Positions 55,991 to 64,000 of a stretch of 64,000 bases of DNA are shown piece by piece. Location: contig OY744465.1 in assembly GCA_963556145.1 (NCBI GenBank), positions 682,001 to 746,000 of the forward strand. The letters run 5' to 3'. Under the pieces are notes generated by a model. It searched no databases and was not told the DNA's origin. It saw only the letters and a program-made list of their open reading frames with translations. The DNA is from Hygrocybe punicea (lineage: Eukaryota; Basidiomycota; Agaricomycetes; Agaricales; Hygrophoraceae). A program made the translations under genes and the position numbers. Position 1 is the first letter of the stretch. Each line of letters starts with the position of its first letter.

Positions 55991-57663
55991 ACGTGATTTC
56001 TTTGTATCTGTATCATTAGTACCTTTTTAACACTGTATCATTTTTTAAACCGTTTTCGTAGGATCCTTGAAGTGCGTTCCACCTCTGTTCGACACAACCA
56101 GAGAGATGGATCGCCTATTGTACATGGATCCCGTGTGATTTCTATGTTCTTTTCGATCATATTGCTTGCGCCATGGCGACATATGAGTATAGCCGGACAT
56201 CTGCACCCAACACCAACCAATCCATCCCGCGGCTCCAAAGGTACCTCACGCAGACGATATTGAACTGGAGATTCGACTGGAACATAGAAGCTACCTGATT
56301 GATTGGTAAAACATCAAACGGCGTAGTCCTTTCTGGATATTCACAATTACAAGCGTTGCAGCAAGGGGTGCTAGTGTCGGGTATCGGGAATATCGTCCAG
56401 CAAAAGTAATGCGCGAGACATGAGATCGCGGATGACTATGCCATACCTGTCTGGGCGGAAGCGTCGCATCGGCAAGCAGTTCCTTTTCGGAGTTATGCCA
56501 GAAGCGCCAAGACCAAAGAACATCCTCGACATCATCCCGATTGGCTTGTGTCTCGACCGTAGGGCAAGGATACGTCACGATTCAATTTAATCACGAGAAG
56601 CAAGGGTCAAAGCACACGATCAGGCACATGCGGGAAACCAGGTCCTGCAAGCGGTATCGCATGATACGTAACTCTGGAGGAAGCCATTGAACATAGCCAA
56701 GACACGGGAAGTTAAAACTGATCGAACCTCCCAGCTTGTGCAAAGGTAATCGATCAACCAGACGTGCAAGGTGAGGCATACATCATGTACGAAAGCCGCA
56801 TCCATTTCTGTTCCTGATATGGCCAGATGAGTAGCGTCCGCGATTGTTCAAGATTATTCGGAGCCGACCCTTGGAGAAGCTGGTAATGAGCAACAAACCA
56901 AGACGTTGCGAATTCCACGCTGAATCGAAAATGTCAGGCGTAACGAGGTCCGTAGATAAGTAGGGCAACGAGGACCATATGGCTTCGGATAACAGTACGG
57001 CAACAGCGGCATAAGATCTGCGGAGAATTCCATAGAAGAGTGGTTGGGGCTGTTAAAGATAAGAGACAACGTAGGGGAAAGGAAGCAATCCTAGTCAGGG
57101 AAAAGATGCCATGGTTTATAATTCACGAGTCTACTATGGGAAACGGAAAGATATGAATGTCCGTTCCTTTCGCAAGTATCGACGACGTTGAGTACAGGCA
57201 AGGCATACATCGGCCTTGGATACATGGCGTATAGATAAGCAGACCACGAAGACTCGAGCGCCACATGTATATCGAGGACTGAGACTCTGATTGCGTTCGT
57301 TGGTGGCGTAGGAAGCAGGTGAAAGACTCCTGCATGCGTCTGATTGTGAGTCTAGGTATCGGGAACGTGGCTATTAATGCATATTAATGGGTGAGGAATG
57401 TTAGTATGTGCTCAGTGCTGAACACCTTGGATGCGCCCACTGTTCAGCGATCACGAAATATCTGACGGTGACAGCGGCAAAGCGTCGGGAAAGATTATAT
57501 CGAGGTCACGGTTTTGTTCAAGGCTAGGGACGATTCCACGTGTTCATGAAAGCTCCCACGCTCACCATCTGCATCTGACGCGGCCTGTTTCTTGGACTCA
57601 CATAAGTGTCCATTTTCTCTCCCGTGTCGTTATCGGATTTCGTTTCGTTCTCCTTCGCCCTGC
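55991..57663. other. Intergenic; possible degenerate minus-strand gene
   Basis: Minus-strand frames between 57340 and 56290 carry phrases such as SSLPYLSTDLVTPDIFDSAW, PHLARLVDRLPLHKLGG and LPPELRIMRYRLQDLVSR in changing frames. They may be exons or a relic of an F-box-type or unknown protein, but no phase-consistent model was reached. 57431-57660 (+) is open but looks like the 5' flank of PRE7. Confidence 0.25.
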
Positions 57664-58713
57664 ATGCCAACCATGGTCGCCAAACCACAGCAGAGACAAT
57701 TCAACCCGTACACCGATAATGGCGGAACCATCCTCGCTATCGCTGGCGCAGATTTCTGCGTTATCGCAGGAGACACTCGGCAGTGCGAAGGATACAGCAT
57801 CCAAACACGTTATGCGCCAAAAGTATTCAAATTGTAAACGCGTCTTGTTTTTCTTTTGCTGTCTTTCTTATGCTCTTCATCGTTTCAGAACCGATCGTGC
57901 GGTATTGGCTGTAAATGGGTTTGCGGCGGATGGAAATATGTTTGTGAAGAAGGTCAAACAGCGATTAGAGGTATAGATGCTCTCTCTCCTTTTGACAAAC
58001 CTTCAGTCAACGCACACTCGATAGTGGTACCATCATGCCCACGCAAAGGATATGCCATTGCGGGCCATTGCGCGGCTCATCCAAACAATGTTATACGCCC
58101 GTCGTTTCTTCCCCTTTTACGTGTACAACATTCTTGGCGGTATCGAGGAAGATGGTATGATACCAGCAAACACATCACATCAATCAAGTTTTGCTTATAT
58201 TCAAATTGCTTGTGACCAGGAACGGGCGCCGTCTACTCATTTGACCCAGTTGGTTCTTATGAACGTGAAGCATGTCGCGCTGCTGGAGCAGCACAGTCGC
58301 TGGTACAGCCCTTCCTGGACAATCAGGTAAAAGTCGTCTTGCGGCCTTTCTAGCGCTCATGTTTTGACCTTGTATATACATAGATATATTTCAAGAACCA
58401 GACTGCCGCACCTGGCACTCAGCATCCTTTACATTTATCTCTTTCGGAGGTGCTTGCCCTCGTCATCGACTCTTTCACCGGCGCTACAGAACGACACATC
58501 GAGGTTCCTCATTCTCGTTTTGCCAAATGAATGACCACCCTGACTTTTATTTATTTATTTTTTCAGGTGGGTGATGCGCTTGAAATGTACGTTGTTCTCG
58601 CAAAAGGGCGCGGTTTACAAGGTTTGGAAGGTGTGATAGGAGTCTCGGAGGTGACGGTGACGGAGGACGGCGAACGCGTCTTCGTCATCGGGAGAGACTT
58701 GAAGAAGGACTAA
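57664..58713 (+). CDS. PRE7: 20S proteasome subunit beta-6
   Basis: Six exons (57664-57833, 57889-57970, 58025-58154, 58220-58326, 58384-58503, 58567-58713) give 251 residues. Characteristic sequence: [114 protein letters not shown] and [12 protein letters not shown]. These identify the non-catalytic beta-6 (yeast Pre7/C5, human PSMB1) rather than catalytic subunits; there is no processed TTT/TTS N-terminus. It forms part of the inner ring of the 20S core. The initiator could also be the second Met three codons on. All five introns are 51-65 nt. Confidence 0.94.
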
Positions 58714-59334
58714 TTAGCGCTGCGTTGGAGAACTTATCGCACTTCCCTAGGACCTTGGGTGATCGCTGAATAGATTTTCGGCTTAGTTGGCTCCCTATTG
58801 GCTAGAGTATTTGGCCAACTGACCCGAAAATGTTGTACGCATGACCATGATGATGTAGATTTGTGACAATTGTATCATGACCACACGTTGCGCTCTCGAC
58901 CCTCAGAGGGACCAGTCACCGTATTGCCAATTTGTGAGATTTGTCAGGGCGTTGCCAGTCTCCTGATCAGCGGGATATATAATGTAAATAAATCACAAGC
59001 AGCATTACAGTAACACTTGGCAAATACGAAATTTGCGAACTGGTAAAACCGTAACAAAGTCGGATGGGCAACTCACGATCACACAACGCCGTAACATACG
59101 ACGGTACTTCACTTCTGAAGACACAACCGGAGGGAACCACCTGCATAGCAACTCACACAACGCGACCACAAAGACTTGTACTCTACTCCTGGCTACAAGC
59201 AATCAACACGTGGTGTGTCAACATCTAGAATTATTCATGTATATGTGGACACACCTTCAACCCAATACATTATCAAGACGTCTCCTCATCCACAACAATT
59301 TTGCCAGGATGTACCATGCACGAGACAGGTCATA
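58714..59334. other. Intergenic region without recognised gene
   Basis: Contains the 3' flank of PRE7. Overlapping small ORFs at 59005-59362 have no recognisable features. Confidence 0.4.
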
Positions 59335-61680
59335 TCAAGTTTGGTCGAGTTCTCCCCTATAACAAGCACATTGTTGGGTCTCCACAACGCTGTCCGATGA
59401 ATCGGTGGGACCCAGAATAAACAACTCCGAATTGGAGCCAGTCATCCAGCCATCTTGCATTCTTGAATTAGCGTCGAAACAAACACTTGAAGATCCTGAG
59501 GTTCTTGTCATGCGATCTGGGGACAACAGGCCTTGAAAGGGGTTGGCAATTGTGCGCCTGTGTCTGGATCCCAAACGCGGATTGTTCCGTCATCTGATCC
59601 AGAAACGACGCGTTTGCCCTCCTGCAAGAATGAAACAGACGTGACACAATCCGCGTGCCCTAGGAATGGGCGAGCGATGTTTTCTGTATCCCAGATGTCT
59701 TGTCGTCCGATCCCGAGATGATACGTTTGCCATCCAGTGAGAACGAAACCGACGCAACGAAACCAGTATGCCCTCGGAGTGGATCAGCAACGACATTTCC
59801 TATCTCTTCATCCCAGATACGGACTGCTTTATAAGATCCCAAGACGACGCGTTTGCCGTCTTGTGAGAACGAAACAGACTTGATATGCCCTTGGAATGGA
59901 CAGGCAATGTTTTCCCCCGTCTCGGTGGATAGTCTTGTCGTTTGATCCCGAGACGATACGTTTGGAGTCCTGCGACATTGAAACGTACTTGATATGATCA
60001 TCGTGCCCTTGGAATGGGCCAGCAATGATTTCTCCTGTCTTTATGTTCCAGATGCGGATTGTGCCGTCCCAAGATCCCGATACAACGCGTTTGCCGTCCC
60101 ATGAGAAATAAACGGACGAGATGGGAGTTGTGTGCCCGTGAAATGGATGGGCAATGGTTTCTCCGATCTCTGCGTCCCAGATGCCGATCGTCCAGTCCGA
60201 TGACCCTTAGACGACGCGTTTACCATCCTGCGAGAATGAAACAGACGTGACGCAATCATTGTGCCCTTGGAATGGGCCAGAAATGATTTCTCCTGTCTCT
60301 GCATTCCAAATGCAGATCGTCTTGTTACCCGATCCCGAGACGATACGTTTGCCATCTGGTGAGAACGAAACCGAGGTAATGATATGAGTATGCCCTCGGA
60401 GTGGACCAGTAATGATTTCCCCTGTTTCGGCGTCCCAGATGCGGATTGTCTTGTCGGATGATCCTGAGACAACACGTGTGCCGTCATGAGAGAACGAAAC
60501 GGAATTGATAAGCTTGGTGTGCCCTTCGAATGGGCGAGCAATGTTTTCCCCAGTCTCTGCATCCCAAATGCGGATGGTATTGTCATCTGATCCAGTGATG
60601 ACACGTTTGCCGTCTGGTGAGAACGAAACTGAATTGATACTATCATCGTGCCCGTGGAATGGGCCAGCAATGATTTGCCCTGTATCGACCTCCCAGATGC
60701 GGACCGTCTTGTCATCTGATCCTGATACAACGCGTTTGCCGTCTGGTGAGAACGAAACTGAATTGATACTATCATCGTGCCCGTGGAATGGACCAGCCAT
60801 GCTTTGCCCTATCTCGGCATCCCAGATGCGGATTGTTTCGTCCCAAGATCCCGATACAACGCGTTTGCCGTCCCGCGAGAAATCAACGGACATAATGGGA
60901 CTGTTGTGCCCTTGAAATGGGCCAGCAATGATTTCTCCGATCTCTGCGTCCCAGATGCGGATGGTTTTATCGAATGATCCCGAAACGACGCGTTTTCCGT
61001 CCTGCGAGAACGAAACGGACGTTATCTCCTCGGTATGCCCACTTAGGACACTCAAAATGGCGGGCCAGACAGCTGCTCTGCCAATCCGGATGGAGAGTGT
61101 TTGCAGGAATTGCGTTGAATACTGTTTCGATACTAGAGACTGTTTGCGCGCAAACGGCAGAGCTGACAAGTAAAGGTGTGGAACACTTTGGGAGATGACA
61201 GTTGCAAATGCAGCTACAAATTTGCCTGCATCCACCGCAAAACGGGCAATGTCGTTGTCGCATAGCTACAATATTACTTTTCAAATATCGGACGCATAAT
61301 GTGCCAAGTAACTCACCTTGCTCCAGTCACATCAACACTAGCGCTCGCGACGCAGTCTTGACCATTGTGATCAGACTCAAGACCTCCAGCCGGTAGAGAA
61401 GCCGATTTTGCAGGAAATCCTTGATTTCTCTGAGAATGTGCGCCTCTACAGCAGCGTCGTGCAGGTGTTCTGCCCAAAAAATGCACGCATAAGAAAGACG
61501 AGTGGAAATGCCTCTCTTGATGCGTTGGGTCAGTTAAGATCGTCGTTGTGGAAATGTGATGTTTCTATCTGGCAGACCCACCCTATATGGTCCGACTTTG
61601 AATACGGTGATCAATGACAAATGCTTCCTGGCATCGTCTGCGGTAACTCGGTAAACGATAATAAGCGCTTCCCTTGCTTT
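59335..61680 (-). pseudogene. 5'-truncated WD40 part of an NLR gene
   Basis: Reading leftward, 61680-61540 matches the linker after NACHT of the pseudogene at 45.33-45.45 kb. A phase-like 40-60 nt intron near 61.29 kb follows. Then an open frame of 342 codons (61235-60207) begins AGKFVAAFATVISQSVPHLY and carries about seven WD40 units such as [20 protein letters not shown]. Units [18 protein letters not shown] occur twice in a row, almost identical. The frame stops at TAA (60207-60209) where neighbouring repeats have a serine codon, i.e. a probable TCA-to-TAA change. WD40-like sequence continues to ~59500 with further frameshifts. No NACHT domain is present upstream. This is a partial inverted relative of the 44-47.7 kb gene. 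Confidence 0.8.
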
Positions 61681-62121
61681 GCGAGAAAGAACACGAACCC
61701 GCTTGTGATGATCGTGGAAAGTCCCTACAACCATTCTGATCACAAATCAGACGATGTAAAATAGCTATGCAGCTTAAAGAACACATACCTCGAAGCACAA
61801 AACAATATCTGAAGGGAGCAACTGCAATCAGTTGCTTTATATATGTCGTGCCCGCGACCGAGAAGATTCTAGCATAAAGAAATGAATGGAAGGTTGGCAG
61901 GAAAAGAGAAGTGTCCAGCCCACTCCGAAGATGGAAGAAGAAGGAAGGGGTAGAGGAAAGAAAATGCAGGAGTCGACGGGAATATTCAGGAGACCTTACA
62001 AAGCGCGTCATATCAGATCAAATAGCCAATCAGAAAGCTTGTTATCGACGTCCTCTTGCCATATAATATAGTAGATATTGCGTACGTCCTACCCCGTTCT
62101 TTCATCTAGCTACACACAACC
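61681..62121. other. Intergenic between NLR relic and BTB gene
   Basis: No gene recognised. 62060-62070 is A/T-rich (catataatatag) and could serve as a TATA element about 55 bases before the ATG of the BTB-like gene. Confidence 0.4.
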
Positions 62122-62930
62122 ATGTCTCTCGAATCAGATATTCGATTTGACAAGGAGTGCGACAATCTTTCTATTACTTCCTCACTTGATATGCCACTTT
62201 CGCTCTGCTCTAACATGTCAAAGCCTCGTATCCATCCTCAATACTACCTCAAGGATGACCTTTCGGTATTTTTGGTCAACGACGAGGTGATTCTTCTTTA
62301 CTGCAAAACGTACTCTATTATAGCTGAATGCCTGATAGGTTATCTTCCGAGTTCATCGACATCTCCTCGACCGCGAGTCAACCAAATTTCGCTCGTTTCC
62401 AACGGGCACGGACGAGAATCCGGTCCGCTTGGAGGATGCTTGTTTGTGGCCCTGCTTGAATATTTTTATGACGGGTAAATTCTGTTCTTTATTTTTCCAT
62501 TCAAACCAGTTTATTGGTAACACTGGGATGGTTTTAATTCAGCGTGCACGGTGATGCACCCAGATCCAGAGAGCAGTGGACGTGCCTCCTATCCATCTCC
62601 GACCAATTCGAAATGGAAAAGGTCCACAAACGCGCAATCAGAGAGTTGCAATATTTGCAACTCGACCCGGTTGACAAGATCGTTCTCGCTGTGGATCACA
62701 ATGTGCCGGAGTGGCTCGATCCGGCATATGTCGAGCTGTGTAAACGGGAGGGCCCGCTGCGGGAGGAAGAGGCAGAGAAGGTGGGTTTGAACACATCGGT
62801 GAAACTATACTGGTCGAGAGAAGATTCGAACAAGCGCACAAGAAAAACGTCTCTCGTTCCCTCGTTGCGAACATTGCGACTCGACGAGAAACCTGCACTG
62901 CTCGTCGTGCTGCTCGTCGTTCCTCTTTAA
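62122..62930 (+). CDS. BTB/POZ-like protein, atypical
   Basis: Two exons (62122-62474, 62543-62930, 68-nt intron) give 246 residues. The C-terminal half strongly resembles the conserved part of mushroom BTB proteins: REQWTCLLSISDQFEMEKVH, KRAIRELQYLQLDPVDKIVL, WLDPAYVELCKREGPLREEE and AEKVGLNTSVKLYWSRED. The N-terminal half should be the BTB fold. It keeps HPQYYLKDDLSVFLVNDEVI (compare the usual F..GN.VFLV.D..Y.VHRY), then diverges. The final ~30 residues (TLRLDEKPALLVVLLVVPL) look like out-of-frame sequence, and related coding continues past the stop to ~63060, so a recent frameshift may have changed the C-terminus. BTB proteins mediate dimerisation and often link to Cul3 ligases; the role here is unknown. 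Confidence 0.65.
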
Positions 62931-63512
62931 CCGGTCGTGTGAAGACTCACCCGCGGCACCTCAGATATTCGATGACGACGCGCACATCGGCAAGATCGTC
63001 ACAGACATTTTCCACCCCATTACATACCCAGAAAATGTCGCCACGGACATTTCCCTCCCTGCAACTGTAGTCATGCCGCTCGGTCACTCAGATGGTCCGC
63101 CTCAATCACAGCAGTGCCACAAACCGGGTGGCGTCAGGCACAAAGGCAAAAAGAAACATTGATGAGGGTGCGATGACCACCCCAGCCTTCTGCTTGAATC
63201 TATTCTTCTGTTCAGAGTTTGGTCTAGGATATCAATGGTTCAGCGTAATAAAGAGAAATTGTCCAGCCGGCTTCAAGTTCTATGCGTAGTATCTCATAAT
63301 TCTTCCACGAATACAGTTGCCTAACGACCCTCAATGCATGAGTAGGAACACCTCAAAAGATGGGAGGTTGACGCACTGTTGACACCACACTATTTTGTGC
63401 GATGCAGAATGACTGCAAAATCTATGTTATAATAAAAAGTTTTACGAATGACTTTATTATAATATTTACGTTGCAAAAACAATAGTCGTCAAGTTTTAAC
63501 CTTTCATTAATT
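62931..63512. other. Intergenic; out-of-frame tail of BTB gene
   Basis: 62931-63060 reads as protein-like sequence in other frames and may be the original C-terminus of the BTB-like gene. After that, A/T-rich 3' flank of MET22 with aataaaaagt at 63430-63440. Confidence 0.35.
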
Positions 63513-64000
63513 TCATTCCCGATTTGCCCTTTTGATGGCATCCAGTACCAAAGCATGAGCCTCCTTCCCAGCCGCCACGACGCCATGGTTCTCCCCCAGA
63601 GTTCGCCCCAATCCGAAATCGAGAGGCTCTCCCCTCGAATCGGTGATCACTCCGCCAGCTTCCTCGACCAGCACCGCACCAGAAGCGTGATCCTGAATAA
63701 AAGTAAAACACCGCGCGTAAGCCGCTCAAGTTCCGCAAAACCAACGGCATACCCATATTTTCTCCCTGTACCCGACGCCGGTAGGCATGCGGAAATATAC
63801 CCCGTCATCGCCTCGTGCGAGCGCGCAGTACTTCGCTTGGCTGTCCATCCGTATCGGCGGGTGTGTGATCCCAAGGATCGACGACGCACGTTCACTGAAT
63901 GTGTGCGAGGAGTGGCTGGATTCGACGGATTCGATGAAGTTGAGCTCAGAGGGCGTGAAGCGCGGGATGGAGAGCCGGACCGGAGTGGAACCCGAGAGCG
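63513..64000 (-). CDS. MET22: 3'(2'),5'-bisphosphate nucleotidase, C-terminal part
   Basis: The gene runs in from the right edge. Exon (64000)-63753 and last exon 63692-63513 are joined by a 60-nt GT-AG intron after a complete TGG codon. The visible ~142 residues read FIESVESSHSSHTFSERASS, THPPIRMDSQAKYCALARGD, GVYFRMPTGVGYREKIWDHA, SGAVLVEEAGGVITDSRGEP and LDFGLGRTLGENHGVVAAGK. WDHASGAVLVEEAGG contains the family aspartate that completes the metal/phosphate site (inositol monophosphatase superfamily). The VESSHSSH and RMDSQAKY phrases are specific for Met22/Hal2, which hydrolyses 3'-phosphoadenosine 5'-phosphate in sulfate assimilation and is inhibited by Li+/Na+. The N-terminal half, including the other metal ligands, lies outside the window. 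Confidence 0.92.

Overview
The window looks like 64 kb of a mushroom-forming basidiomycete (Agaricomycetes; order not determined). The evidence is the many 50-70 nt GT-AG introns with exact reading-phase agreement, NACHT proteins with TPR or WD40 repeats, a Tnp2/CACTA-type DNA transposon, a CsbD/Hmp1-like stress protein, degenerate BTB and F-box proteins, and ordinary fungal housekeeping genes. There is one 100-base assembly gap (14913-15012).

1-16.8 kb is a nest of transposable elements. It opens with a damaged 3' end of a coproporphyrinogen oxidase gene. It continues with a dead Helitron Rep gene (about 2.26-10.03 kb) split by a hAT-type element (2618-3616, 8-bp target duplication) and by a short-LTR retroelement (4659-7397, 154-bp LTRs, 5-bp target duplication). 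Further right are a second hAT-type element (10701-12026) with a 201-bp hairpin hAT element inside it, a proline-rich minus-strand ORF remnant with ~160-bp tandem repeats, a large inverted repeat next to the assembly gap, and a perfect 30-bp x 5 tandem array. Nearly identical ~63-bp sequences lie close to both ends of the nest.

16.8-23.8 kb is genic. It holds an apparently intact NLR-type gene (NACHT plus ten TPR-like repeats, minus strand), a secreted germin-like cupin and the E2 enzyme Ubc1. 23.8-32 kb has no gene I can recognise. 32.0-37.6 kb holds an apparently intact Tnp2-like transposase followed by a second transposon-associated gene. 38.0-42.9 kb holds a conserved protein of unknown function, an ankyrin protein with a very long aromatic/cationic helical tail, and a small coiled-coil gene. 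43.0-47.7 kb holds a transposon gene fragment and a frameshifted NACHT-WD40 pseudogene.

48.6-58.7 kb is mostly housekeeping: GLO3 (ArfGAP) and APS2 (AP-2 sigma) head to head over 138 bp, an F-box-like protein, a CsbD/Hmp1-like protein and the proteasome beta-6 subunit PRE7. 59.3-61.7 kb is a 5'-truncated, inverted relative of the NACHT-WD40 pseudogene. It is followed by a BTB-like gene and, running off the right edge, the 3' end of MET22 (3'(2'),5'-bisphosphate nucleotidase).

The membrane-trafficking, ubiquitin/proteasome and sulfur/nucleotide genes look functional and do not form a biosynthetic cluster. The most distinctive content is the layered transposon nest, the self-similar repeat domains of the NLR genes, and the ankyrin/amphipathic-tail protein. 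No CRISPR array, rRNA or tRNA gene was seen.
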